Source of the DNA: Gossypium raimondii
Lineage: Eukaryota; Streptophyta; Magnoliopsida; Malvales; Malvaceae
Direction of reading: 5' to 3'
DNA length: 64,000 nucleotides
Assembly: GCF_025698545.1 (NCBI RefSeq)
Contig: NC_068576.1
Span: forward strand, 54,036,390 to 54,100,389
Every line of letters begins with the position of its first letter. Position 1 is the first letter of the stretch. The notes beneath the pieces were generated by a model, which saw only the letters and a program-made list of their open reading frames with translations, did no database searches and was not told the origin of the DNA. Position numbers and translations under genes: made by a program. Shown in pieces: positions 48,221 to 60,200 of this stretch.

Positions 48221-50976
48221 TGTAACACCCCTTACCCGAGACCATTTCCGGAGTCGAGCACGAGGCATTACTTAGCTTATCTTACCAATTCGGAGCATAA
48301 AAACTAGGTTTGAAAATTTATTTCACTATTTACAGCAAATCTGTCCAATCGCGCAGCAGTTACTAAATTAATTATAACTTGAGCTACAGAACTCGAAATT
48401 TAATTCCGTAAATTTTCCCTGAAACTAGACTCATATATCTACTCACCATAAAATTTTTAGAATTTTTGGTTCAGCCAATTAGTACAGTTTATTAGTTAAA
48501 GTCTCCCCTGTTTTACCATTCGACTATTCTGACCTCTTGTTACTAAAAATAACTTTTCTCGTTATAGGATTTTCATATGCTATTCCCACTTGTTCCTACA
48601 GAAAATAGACTCATTAAGGAATCTAAGAATGTAAATTTCAACTCATAACCATTTTTGTACAATTTGTAATTATTTTCTAAACTCAGAACAGGGGACTCCA
48701 AAAACAGTTCTGACCCTATCTTACTAAAATTCACATATCTTAAAATATAAATTTCCTTTTGCTACACTGTTATTTTTCCATGAAAATAGACTCAACAAGA
48801 TTTAATTCCATATATCATTCACCCTCTAATTCATTTTATACCATCCTAGGTGATTTTTCAAATTCACGTCACTGTGCTGCCTGAATTCTGTTTCTTTGCC
48901 AAATTTTATCCTTTCATGATTTCCATGCATAATTTATCACCTAATCTTTCATAACAACAAACACCTTCATCCTTAACCATTTTAATGACCATACATCATC
49001 AAATACTTACACATCACTCATTAGCAAAATCATCATTACAAACATACAAAATAACTAAATCCCTATACATGCCATAACTCAAACGTGTTTCGATATAAAA
49101 TACCGAAGCGGTTGTAGTTGATAGTGTGGACGATCTCCGACTTCTTTAGGATCCTTGAAGTAGCTTTGCAATACTATAAGAGAAAGAGAAATAAAAGAAG
49201 TAAGCATAAAGCTTAGTAAGTTTACTAGCAAATAAATAACAATATTTAACTTAAATAATTAAACTCAATGTCTATATCTCTAGTTTACTCTTTAGTTAAT
49301 CTCATACTAGTTCTCTTACTTGTTTACTTAGAATACTTGTGTGCATAACTTACTCAATCCTTGCTGCATCGTTGAACGTCAATTGATGGTATAATAAGTT
49401 CTTAAGTCTTACAACTTACCTGAGCTTGTCATTCATGCTTTTAACTGAACTTTCATGTACCTGATTCGTTTACTAGCCCGTTGAACCACATTGGAATAAT
49501 AAGGATACTCGGTCTCTTCGATAATAACATGCCAAAGCCATGTCCCAGACATGGTCTTACATGGATGTTCTCATGTCGGTGCCCATGCCATGTCCTGACA
49601 TGGTCTTATAGGGACCTCTCATCTCGTGCCAACGCCATGTCCTGACATGGTCTTACATGGGACCTCTCGTCTCGGTGCCCATGCCATGTCCCAGACATGG
49701 TCTTACAGGGGACCTCTTATGATCTTAAGGATGCCAATGCCATGTCCCAGACATGGTCTTACATGGGATCTCTTTACCCAAATGTCATGACATTCGTATC
49801 CAGTACCATCCTTATGTATCAACGGGACTTTTAAATTTTAATTCTCTATCATTTCATGCTTAGATCATCATCAAATAAATTCATAAAATAAATTCATAGT
49901 TGCTGGAAAATAACAGCATTGATAATAAATATGGAAATATTGCATTTATTTACCGTAAACTTACCTCGGTACCAATTATAGCCAAATTCACCAACTTAGT
50001 CTTCAACTTTATTCTTCCCTTTGTCTAACCTCGAGTTTCGTACTTCTTGATCTAAAATAGTAAATTTAACTTATTTAATAATCACATTCATCAAAACAGC
50101 CCTCGACTCTAACTTTTCAAAATTACAATTTTGCCCTAAACTTTACATAATTACATTTTTGCCCCAAGGCTCGAAAATTAAACTTCATCTCTTATTCTTA
50201 TGTTTTATAACATTATGAACATTTTTCCCTTCTATGGCAACATCAAATTCCCACTCTAACATGTACTTATGAACATTAGGTATTTTTACCGATTATGTCG
50301 TTTTACTCGTGTTCAATTAAAATCGCTTAGCAAAAGTTGTTTAACATAATTTCTAGCTTCATATTCTATCATAAAACATCAAAATAAACACTTTTCACCT
50401 ATGGGTATTTTTCCAAATATAAACCCTAGGTTAAATTATTGCTAGAATAAGCTAAATTAAGCTAAGGGATCTCAAAACGTAAAGAACATTAAAAGCGGGC
50501 TTGGGATCACTTACTATGGAGCTTGGAAGCTTGAAAACCCTAACTATGGCTTCCCCCCTTGCTGATTTCGTTCATATGAAGAAGATGAGTATAATTTGTC
50601 ATCTTTTTCCCTTTTAATTCATTTTAATTACTAGATTACCAAATTGCCCCTAACTTAAAAATTTTCTATTTCACTTATCTCATGTCCATTTTTGTCTACC
50701 AAGTTACCAATGGTATAATTACCATATAAAGACCTCCAATTTAAAGTTTCATAACAATTGGACACCTCTAACATGTAGAACTCAACTTTTGCACTTTTAC
50801 AATTTAGTCCTTTTGACTAAATTGAGTGCCCAAACGTCGAAATTTTCGAACGAAATTTTCACGAAATCATTTTGTGAAATTGTAGACCATAAAAATATAA
50901 GAAAAATAAAATTTTTCTCATCGGATTTGTGGTCCCGAAACCACTGTTCCGATAACCTCAAATTTGGGCCATTACA
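48221..50976 (+). mobile_element. Nested LTR-like insertion 2 (probably a solo LTR), 2.8 kb
   Basis: It starts TGTAACACCCC, ends GGGCCATTACA, and is flanked by TGGTA on both sides (48216-48220, 50977-50981). Non-coding and without a primer-binding site. The left third is related to nested insertion 1, in the same orientation, but the interior differs and carries its own repeat array at 49527-49769. It interrupts integrase between the second aspartate and the catalytic glutamate. Confidence 0.85.
49527..49769 (+). repeat. Tandem array of palindromic CCATGTCC(CA)GACATGG units
   Basis: Five copies of GCCATGTCCCAGACATGGTC or the shorter GCCATGTCCTGACATGGTC, spaced about 45-60 bp, linked by TTACATGGGACCTCTC-like sequence. 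Each core is an inverted repeat and could form a hairpin. It lies inside nested insertion 2. Confidence 0.88.
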
Positions 50977-50981
50977 TGGTA

Positions 50982-51575
50982 TTATTTTCCAATCTTCATG
51001 TACCGACACTCCACAAATGGGAGAGTCGAAAGAAAGCATAGGCACATCTTAAATGTTGCGCGTGCTCTTAGATTTCAAGGATCGCTTCCTATCAAGTTCT
51101 GGGGTGAGTGCATTTTGATTGCAGGTTACCTAATTAATCGAACTCCTTGTTCGGGTTTAAATGGAAAGACGCCATATGAGGCTCTCTATGGTCGACAACC
51201 AGATTTTGGTCACCTAAGAATTTTGGATCTTTGTGTTACGCTCACTGTAAGACTAGGGATAAGTTTGCCAGCCGAAGTAGAAAATGTGTGTTCATGGGTT
51301 ATCCTTATGGGAAGAAAGGTTGGCGTTTATATGACTTAGAAAAACTAGAATTCTTTGTCTCTAGAGATGTTATTTTCTTTGAAGATCAATTTCCTTTTGC
51401 TACAGCTTTTGCAAGTCAGTCCATGATCGACACAATTGCACTCCCTCAAAGTGAAGGACTTGACGAGGCATGGAATGAGGTAGTGGTTTCAAATGATAGT
51501 CAAGCTATTGATGTAGATGAGCAGCAGGCTGAAAATGAAAGTAGCGAAATTGATACTCGAAGTGGTGAAGAATAG
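50982..51575 (+). pseudogene. copia integrase core, right half, and C-terminal region
   Basis: Two overlapping frames. The catalytic glutamate sits in NGRVERKHRH near 51016, after a frameshift that separates it from the FQSSC motif just past the insertion. Then INRTPCSGLNGKTPYEALYG and, after another shift near 51230, RKCVFMGYPYGKKGWRLYD. A stop at 51573-51575 ends it. No single frame encodes a full integrase. Confidence 0.85.
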
Positions 51576-52520
51576 TTGGGACGTGGACGGCGTTTAAAGC
51601 AGTCCTCAGTTCGGCTGCGGAACTTTGTCATACACACCATTCAGAGGAAAAGTCCATCCCCAAAATTCTCCCCTCCACGGTATTCGCAAGGTAAGTCCTA
51701 TCCTATAGCGCATTATGTGAACTGTGATAAATTTTCTGTGCAACATCAGAATTTTCTTGCAGCCATTACCGCAGAACGAGAGCCGAAATCTTATTCTGAA
51801 GCTGCTAGAAGCAAAGAATGGCGTGATGCCATGTCTAGGGAAATCGAGGCTTTAGAAAAGCAAAGAACTTGGGAGATTGAGGATCTTCCGAAAGAGAAAA
51901 AGGCACTCGGATGCAAATGGGTGTATAAAATAAAACATCACTCTGATGGCTCCGTTGAACGATTCAAAGCTCGTCTTGTGATTCTTGGTAATCATTAAGT
52001 GGCTGGAATTGACTACTGCGACACATTTGCACCGGTTGCAAAGATGGTTCTTGTTCGGGTTTTTCTTGCTATTGCAATGCACCAAGCAATGGGAATTACA
52101 TCAAATGGATGTGCATAATGCTTTTCTACATGGGGATCTTCGGAGGAAGTTTATATGACGATACCACCGGATATCGAGTAACACAACCGGAAAAGTGTGT
52201 AAGCTTGAAATCTCTATGGGCTCAAGCAAGCGCCAAGATGTTTGGTTTGCCAAGCTTTCGACAAATTTTAAAAGATTATGGATTCAAACAATCGCATTCG
52301 GATTACTCACTTTTTACCTTGCAAAGAGATACATCTCAAGTCAATGTTCTCATCTATGTTGATGATTTGATTATCTCAAGTAATAATCATGAAGCTATTG
52401 AGTCTTTTAAATCTTATCTCGGTGATTGTTTTCATATGAAGGATTTAGGACCCTTAAAATATTTTCTTGGGGTGGAAGTCGCGTTCTCGAGGGATTGTTT
52501 TGAATCCACGTAAATACATT
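51576..52520 (+). pseudogene. copia reverse transcriptase, multiply broken
   Basis: RT begins with EWRDAMSREIEALEKQRTWE, KWVYKIKHHSDGSVERFKAR at about 51916, and a stop at 51996-51998. Later parts (YCDTFAPVAKM at about 52015, YGLKQAPR-like at about 52214, then LIYVDDLIISS with the YVDD catalytic box at about 52352 and LGPLKYFLGVEV) lie in shifting frames with stops between them. Confidence 0.88.
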
Positions 52521-52640
52521 CTTGACATCATCTCGAAGTTGGACTTTTAGGAGCCAAACCATCAAGTATTCCTATTGAGCGAATCATAAGTTAGCTCTTG
52601 CTCTGAGTTCTTTTTAAATGATCGAGAACCGTATCGTCGT

Positions 52641-53304
52641 TTGGTTGGACGACTTATTTATTTATGCTTCACAAGATCGGAGCTTGCATACAGTGTTCAT
52701 ATTTTATCTCAATTCATGCAACAACCACGCATTGATCATTGGAATGCAGCGCTTCGAGTTGTTCGTTTCTTGAAAGGAACTCCGGGTCAAGGAGTGTTTT
52801 TGAGTAGCAAAAGTGATCTGCGGTTGCACGGTTGGTGCGATGCGGATTGGGCGGTTGTCCGTTGACAAGACGATCACTCACGGGATGGTTGATTTTCTTG
52901 GGTACTTCTCCGGTATCTTGGAAGACAAAGAAACAACACACGGTGTCTCGATCCTCCGCAGGTTTAATATCGATCCATGGTCGTGACCACATGTGAGCTC
53001 AAATGGTTAAAGGGATTATTAGGTAGTCTTGGAGTCTCTCATACGCACTTAATAACGCTTGCTTGTGATAGTCAAGTCGCTCTTCATATATCTCACAATC
53101 CGGTCTTCCATGAGCGTACCAAACATATCGAGGTGGATTGTCATTTTGTTCGGGATGAAATTCTCCACCGCAATGTGAAACCTACCTATGTTCCAACAAC
53201 GTCACAACTTGCGGATATATTTACCAAGGCTCTTGGTCGACATCTTTTCGTTTCGTCCTTTGCAAGTTGGGCATCCGTGATCTTCATGCTCCAACTTGAG
53301 GGGG
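52641..53304 (+). pseudogene. copia RNase H and pol C-terminus, broken
   Basis: GRLIYLCFTRSELAYSVHIL, then HGWCDADWA, a stop at 52863-52865, a shifted stretch, and ACDSQVALHISHNPVFHERT with FVRDEILHRNV and QLADIFTKALG before the polypurine tract. This is the usual end of copia pol. Confidence 0.87.
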
Positions 53305-53542
53305 TATTGGAATTAATTATGTAAATATGTATGGTAGTTTTGTGTATATCTATTTTCTTTTAATTAGGAGATTAGATGCTAAAGTTTAGGAGATAATATT
53401 TTGTTTTAATTAGGAGATTAGATGCTAAGTTTAAGAGATAATATTTTGGTTTCTATCTTTGTATTTTACTGTGTATATATGTTCTTGATTTTGGGAGGAA
53501 TAAAACACAGAGAAAATTCCCACAATTCTTGTTATTTTTTCA
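53305..53542 (+). repeat. 3' LTR of the copia element
   Basis: 238 bp, essentially identical to the 5' LTR apart from one T. It begins TATTGG after the polypurine tract and ends TTTTTTCA, followed by the GCTAC duplication. Confidence 0.93.
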
Positions 53543-53547
53543 GCTAC

Positions 53548-54176
53548 AATTAATTTAGACTAAACCGAGAGAAAAAGCCAAAACAGACAAGATAACAAAG
53601 ATAAGGTCAATTTCTATTGTAGTATGTGCTTATTGTGTGAGTTCAACTAGCCTTGTTGGCGTGCAAATAGTGGCCAATTTATTTGCCGTGCAACTTAAGT
53701 TGCTCAAACTATCTTCTAACAGTGTTAATCCTTGATATATAGCGGCTTCTTGTGTTACCTCATTGTTCTCCTTGTATATAGTTGATTTTTGCCCTTTTTG
53801 GACTTAGGGAGAGAGGTGTGGATTTAGAGAGAAAAGTTGGGTTTAAATTTTCAGTATAGTTTTTAAAATAATTGTAAGTTAATGTTTTAATTAATTATTT
53901 ATAACTTTTCGAAGTGATTAAAACAGAGATATTTGGATGTAGCTACCTATAAATTTTTAATATGACAGTTATTTGAAGAGGCACGTACAAATCTTGATAA
54001 GAAATAATCTTCATATTTAAAAAAAATAGAGATCTCGTTACACACCTAAATAACACAAGTTCAAATCCTATTATTTATATTTCTCATCCCTATTATTGTT
54101 TGGATAAAACGAATAAAATAAGATTTGAATGTAACTTTGCAATAACGGGAGTACACTTTGAGATAGAAGTTGTATT
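53548..54176. other. Spacer
   Basis: AT-rich DNA between the copia element and the foldback element. I see no gene or recognisable repeat. Confidence 0.5.
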
Positions 54177-55281
54177 GGGTAAACTATCAAAATAGTCACT
54201 TTTGTTTACCTCAAGTTACATTTTAGTTATTTATGTTTGAAATGTTACGTTTTAGTCACTTACATTAATGTGTTGTAACATTTTATTCACTGAACTGTTA
54301 ATTGCGATGTGGCACGTTAAATTATCATTTCAAACAAAAATTTTAGGTTAAATTATACAATCGGTCCCCATATTTTTTTCGTTTAGAGCAATTTAAATTT
54401 TTTTCTTTTATGTTCTTTTAACTTTTTTTTCCATTCTCTTCTTTTTCCATCTCTTTTAATTTAGTTTTTCTATGTTTTCCATTTGTTAAAATTAGTCCCT
54501 ACACTTTTAGTTTTTGAACAATTTAATTTTTTTTCTTTTCCTTTTCTTCTTCCCTTTAGTTTTAACAAATGGAAAATATAGAAAACTATATTAAAAGAGA
54601 TGGAGAATGAAGGAAATGTGTTGTAACATTTTATTCATTGAATCTGTTAATTGCGATGTGGCACGTTAAATTATCATTTCAAACAAAATTTTAGGTTAAA
54701 TTATACAATCGGTCCCCATATTTTTTCGTTTAGAGCAATTTAAATTTTTTCTTTTATGTTCTTTTAACTTTTTTTCCATTCTCTTCTTTTTCCATCTCTT
54801 TTAATTTAGTTTTTCTATGTTTTCCATTTGTTAAAATTAGTCCCTACACTTTTAGTTTTTGAACAATTTAAATTTTTTCTTTTCCTTTTCTTCTTCCCTT
54901 TAGTTTTAACAAATGGAAAATATAGAAAAACTATATTAAAAGAGATGGAGAATGAAGGAAAACAGAGGAAGAAGCATAAGAGAATGAAAAATAAAGTTAA
55001 AAAAAAGGAAAGTTAAAAGAACATAAAAGAAAAAAATTAAATTGCTCAAAACAAAAAATATGTGGGGACCAATTGTATAATTTAACCTAAATTTTTTGTT
55101 TAAAATGATGATTTAACGTGTCACATAAGTTTACCGTTACACCATTAACGGAAATTAACGGCTCTCAATGCCTAAAATGTTACAACACATTAACGTAAGT
55201 GACTGAAACATAATATTTCAAATATAAATAACTAAAATATAATCTGAGTTAAATAAAAATGACTATTTTAATAATTGACCC
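54177..55281. mobile_element. 1.1-kb foldback (Mutator-like MITE) with internal duplication
   Basis: The left arm (from GGGTAAACTATCAAAATAGT) is the imperfect inverse of the right arm (ending ACTATTTTAATAATTGACCC), and they match over several hundred bases. Flanks are AGTTGTATT on the left and GGTTGTAAT on the right, 7 of 9 identical, consistent with an aged 9-bp Mutator-type duplication. A 348-bp stretch (54271-54618) is repeated directly at 54619-54955. No transposase. Purine-rich frames on the + strand are low-complexity shadows. Confidence 0.72.
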
Positions 55282-56590
55282 GGTTGTAATATAAGAAGTT
55301 TCTCTCAAAGGGCTTTATATTTTGCTTTATGGTCTCTTTAGACTAGGTATACACACGAAACTTCGGCGAACTTAGCAACGGCCCATTTGGGGTCGTTGTT
55401 GCCCCTTTTTCAAGCTAAGAGTACATAATTCCTTGGTGCCCCATGAGTTGGGATATAAAGAAAATTCCATAGACTTAGCTTCTTCTATAATGTTAAGTCA
55501 GAGTGTTTAGACTTTAGACCCACCAATTCCTTTTCCTTAACATTTGAAAGGTCGCACCATATTTTTTGGATTGTGATTTTGTTTTCCTTATCTTGTCTAA
55601 CCAATATTTTAGCCAACACTATTTTAGAGTTTATTCTGTAAAGAAGGTAAAATAAAAAAAATTGATCCTATTTTTTTTTGTTGGATCAGTATTGTTATTT
55701 TTAATAGAAGATTATAATTTTAAATTTTTATGACTTTTTGTTATAATTTTTGTTATAATTATTATGATATCTTCATAAATTTAAAAGGGTTTAATTGATT
55801 TTTTAAATTTGTTACTAAGGCTTTTTTGACCCTTTAGCCATTTTAGTTACAAAAATTATAATTTACATCCAATAAAAAATACGAGTCAAATTGAATAAAT
55901 GTGTAAAGGTTGAAGGCTAAATTTATTATTATACATTATGTATAAACACTAATTTTTATCGAAATAACTGTTTTACTCACTAATTTAACGTAAAAAAACT
56001 AATTTATTCAATAGAGAACCTTGCTATGGTGTTTCATTCACATCTAAAATGATAATTAATTTTATAAATATCCATATATATATATATATATACAATATAA
56101 ATTATTAAGTATCGCCCTTTCCTATTACCCCAAAACCCTTGGACACAAAATTCAATGGATTATATTCTTTGAACCCATGTCATGCATATGGTTAATCTTG
56201 GAAGACAAAACAACTAATATGAAATAAAAAGAGATATTTTTTTAAAAAAATGAAGAAGAAGAAGGAGGATAGGAGGAAATTTCCTAATTTTTTACTCAAA
56301 GGAATTTCTTAAATTGACTGATTTTATTCCATATATTGTTTCAAGGAAGAAGAAAAACAAAGGTCATCGTATTTGATGCGCTATTCAGGTTAGAATTTCT
56401 TAAACACTACAGTAGTCTAGACTCGAGACCTTAGAAGCTTGCTAACGCGTTTCAGCAATCTCAATCATGCTTATTTTCCTCACAAATTCTGTAGACCATG
56501 TATAAGAATCTAACCCCATTTCCCAAGTATTTATATACATGCTAGTTGCCATTGCCAAGCATCGAAGTCACAGATTCTAAATCCTAGGCA
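55282..56590 (+). promoter_or_regulatory. Spacer and upstream region of the second LEA_2 gene
   Basis: No coding sequence. An (AT)n tract lies at about 56075-56092. TATTTATATACATG at about 56527-56540 is a likely TATA box about 55 bp before the start codon at 56591. Confidence 0.45.
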
Positions 56591-57268
56591 ATGGCTGAGC
56601 GAGAGCAGGTCAAGCCCTTTGCCTCCGTCACCTTAGGAGGAGTTCGCAGCAGCAGCAGCAGCGACGACGATGAAGCTTTGTCTATGGAAATGCAGCTGAG
56701 AAAGAGGAGATATATCCAGTGCTGTGGCTGCATCGCCGCTCTTTTTTTAATCCTAGCCGTCGTAGTTTTAGTCCTGTCTTTCACAGTGTTTCGAATCGGG
56801 GACCCATTGATCAGGTTGAATTCTCTAACGATACAGAGCCTGGATATTTCAACAAACGGAAGTTTAAAGACTCATGTGAACTTGACACTTTTAGTTGATG
56901 TTTCGGTGAAGAACCCCAACGCGGCAACTTTCAAATTCGATAATGGCTCGACGACGATTTACTACGGTGGCAGGGTGGTGGGCGAGGGCGTCCATTTCCA
57001 AGAGAAGATTAAGCCCAGGCGTACGCTGCGGAGGAATGTGACGGTGGAAATAGATCCTGTGAAATTCGTGGTTGTTCCCGGCTTTATCACTGATTTAATG
57101 GTTGCTAAGAGATTGAATGTAAGCAGTCATACCAGAATTTCGGGCCGGGTTAATATTATGAACCTCGTTAAAAAGCACGTTGTGGTGAAATTCAGTTGTT
57201 CCATGACTGTTAGATTCCCCAGCAATGGCTTTCATGGAGAGAAGTGCAAGCCAGAACTCGATTTCTAA
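56591..57268 (+). CDS. LEA_2 / NDR1-HIN1-like (NHL) membrane protein
   Basis: A single-exon gene of 225 codons. The N-terminus is cytosolic, with SSSSSDDDEALS and a basic LRKRRYIQ motif just before one transmembrane helix (IAALFLILAVVVLVLSFTVF, residues about 49-68). The LEA_2 domain follows, with the usual VDVSVKNPNAATFKFDNGST strand, YYGGRVVGEG, and the NVSSHTRISGRVNIMN stretch. Members are anchored in plasma or internal membranes and are linked to defence responses and dehydration tolerance; the exact role of this one is unknown. It is a distant paralogue of the broken copy at 40805-41453. The two share an N-terminal KP(L/F)A motif, TM topology and the NIMN motif, so they were probably neighbours before the 11-kb copia block arrived. 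Confidence 0.93.
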   Translation: MAEREQVKPFASVTLGGVRSSSSSDDDEALSMEMQLRKRRYIQCCGCIAALFLILAVVVLVLSFTVFRIGDPLIRLNSLTIQSLDISTNGSLKTHVNLTLLVDVSVKNPNAATFKFDNGSTTIYYGGRVVGEGVHFQEKIKPRRTLRRNVTVEIDPVKFVVVPGFITDLMVAKRLNVSSHTRISGRVNIMNLVKKHVVVKFSCSMTVRFPSNGFHGEKCKPELDF

Positions 57269-60200
57269 AGTTCATTTATGATGATGATAATTATTTGTTG
57301 AAGTTGTGGTTAGGTATGTAGAGAGCACTTGGATTAGTTTGTTGTTTTTAATATGAAACGTACATGTAAAGAGTTAGAAGTAGTGTAAGAAAAAATTCCC
57401 AGTTTTTGTTGTTGAATTCTTACTCCTTCAACAATCTCTTTACTGATCGATTTCTGTCATAATAGGAACTACAAGGTTATTGGTCCTTTTCCACGTATGC
57501 ATGAATCCGGTGATGCTAAATATCCAGCAAGTTTGGTGTAAGAAAACAAAAAAGAATATCAAACTTTAGGCTACACTTAAATTGAATGACGGCCTTGCCA
57601 TATCCTAAAAATGTAAGAAATGAAATGAGGCTCCATTTTCCTTCATGACCTGCATCCTTCCTTGTCCATAAACAATATTTTGCTTACCAAAAACACAAAT
57701 ACATGGTTTTAATTGAAGTTGTGAGGAAGGGGAGAAAATATTTATACATATAACACTCCTCTGTTTTTTTTTTTTTAAATTTATCTCATTTTTATTTTAA
57801 TTCCTCAAAATTTTCGACTTTGAGATCTATTTTTAAAACTATATCTTATAAATTAGTTGTTTACACAATTCAATAAACTAGTTTTTAAATATATTTTGAG
57901 GTCTTTGAGATTTAATCTTATAACTAGAAATTAGATAAATCTTGGATTGATTTTTATTATTCAAACTTAATCAACACTCATTTTATGGATTATGACTCAA
58001 ATTGTGAACTCAAGTAATTAAGTAAGATTCTCTTATTTAAAAGATAAAATAATTATGGGTGTTTATTATGAAAATGGATGGTAAGAAATGCCCTTTATAT
58101 TGACTGTATTGTACTCTTTATAGACATGAAGTTGAGAGGTGGATCTCCTTAAGGTTTTCAGAAAATGTTAATTAAGCATTCTCAAAATTTTAAAAATTTT
58201 AATTACACCTCTCGTTTTATTTATTAAATATCTGAACTTTTAAAAATTTGACCAACCCCAAAAGATATCCTAAAATCCGTCATTGATGATTTAAATAACA
58301 ATGAATAACTCCTACATATGAGGGAAAAAATTCAAACCCTAATTTTCTGTGTCTATATTATTTTTCCTACAATAGTTAACTACCCAAGTTGCATTTAGAG
58401 TTTATATCTATCAAGTAAAAATCAGAGATTGACTACAAGTTGACTTAATGATGGGTGAAATTTGTTTTTCTAAGATCTGTTCATGAATTCCAAAAACCAA
58501 AGATGAATTGCCTATTCGTTCATGAATCACATCCTGCATGTTTTTTTAGAGTATCTCTGTCCCCTCTTCTGGTCACATTATAACCTAAAATCTGTTCCCT
58601 ACTATATTTTTAATAATTTTTTAAAATGTAAGCTCATTAAATATATATATTGAGGGGAATCAACTGTATTATATTAAAAGTCAAGGAAACTAAGTTTACT
58701 ACAAAGAGACAACATTGCAGGACATTAATAATAATTTAATTGCATGTCTAGAATCAATGCTCTTAATTTTTTTACATCAAATATTTAATTCCATTTTTCC
58801 TAAACCTTATTTCGAGATCTAAGACTATTTTTATTCAATTATTTACACATGAATTTTCTGGATTTTTATATATTAACCAAGTAACAGTTTGACTAAAACC
58901 TTCTTTTCTGGCTATATATGCTATTAGGGATAAACAATAAATTTTCAGTTAAAGGAATGTTTCAATATTAAAAGTATGAAATTAATAAATTTCATAGATT
59001 TATATTTAATGGATTAATTCTCTCAAAATAAATTCAGTGGTTTAATAATGCACCTTGGTGGGTAAAAATTAATTTAATAAAAAATAAATATGATTTTAGT
59101 TGAAATGGTAAGTTTTGAGATAGCGAAGACATCGTGTTTAAAATATAAACAAATATATATATACCTTAAAAATTGAATTTATTTAATTGTAAAATGAATG
59201 AGCTTTTGATAATTTCACAAGTGAGTTGGAATGCAGTTGATGAGTAACATCAACTTGAATACATGAAATAGTTACGATATTAAAATGAAAAAATAAGATT
59301 AAATCGTGACTAGAACGAAATTTAAACACATAAATACATCAATTTAAGTTGGTGATGAAGTGTGCATGATAAAATTTAAATGTATAAAAGAAATCAAAAT
59401 AGAGTTTTAATGAAGTGGTAGATTTAAGGCACTACTAATGGAATGAATTCAAATATTATTATATACACATACATATATATATTGTTTTTCATAAATAAAA
59501 ATATTAAAATATCCTCAACTTATTCTAAATACAAAAGAATTCTTAAATGATATGCATTTGTAAATGAAATGATGATATAATGTTGTTAAAATTGGTTATA
59601 TTTTAACGATTGAACGTAATTTAATTCATTAATCATATATATTTAGATATTATTGGTGCATAGTCCAATTTGATAAAATTATGCCTAATAAGTGTTGCCA
59701 GAATTTGATAAACTCAGTATTCTTTGTTTCCTTTTTCTTTCAGAAAAAAAGGGAAAAAGAAAGAGAGAGAGAGATTAATAAAAACAACGCAACAGCGTGC
59801 TCCCAAGACTCAATTTCAAAGACGCAAGCTTTACTTTGATTAGAAAGGCACATTTACACTTTGTAATATAACTGTTAATACCAGTCAAAGTATTGCTTTT
59901 TATTTTAGGTTTTTGAATGTTACTTTCGCTTACTGTTCCGGTATGCAAAAGTTTCAGACACTAAAACCCAAAAGATTGTGGAAACCACATACTTGGGTTA
60001 TGTTTAGCTTCGTTTTCTATTATGCGGTTCTTACCAATGAATTACAAATTCGTATATAAAATAATAACAGCTTTGAGCAAGAAAAAGTCCTGGGTATGTA
60101 TAAATTATACATTAACACACAAAAGCTTTCATCTTTTTTCAAAATCCTGTAGTTAAAGATTCTGATTACTGGCCAAAACGACAAAAGGGGTATGCCATTA

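Larger units (their letters stand above)
42629..53542 (+). mobile_element. Ty1/copia LTR retrotransposon, full structure but coding-dead, hosting two nested insertions
   Basis: Left LTR 42629-42867, right LTR 53305-53542, target-site duplication GCTAC at 42624-42628 and 53543-53547. A primer-binding site, TGGTATCATGAGC, follows the left LTR and resembles the initiator-Met tRNA site. A polypurine tract, TTGAGGGGG, precedes the right LTR. Coding order is gag, protease, integrase, RT, RNase H, as in copia. The LTR ends are TA...CA rather than TG...CA. Removing the two nested insertions (3339 and 2756 bp plus duplicated 5-mers) leaves about 4.8 kb, the usual copia size. Frameshifts and stops throughout pol mean it could move only with enzymes supplied by another copy. 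Confidence 0.95.

Noticed and set aside
44469-50976. Reading the two nested units as complete retrotransposons
   Set aside because: No gag, pol, primer-binding site or second LTR was found in either; solo LTR is the simplest explanation.
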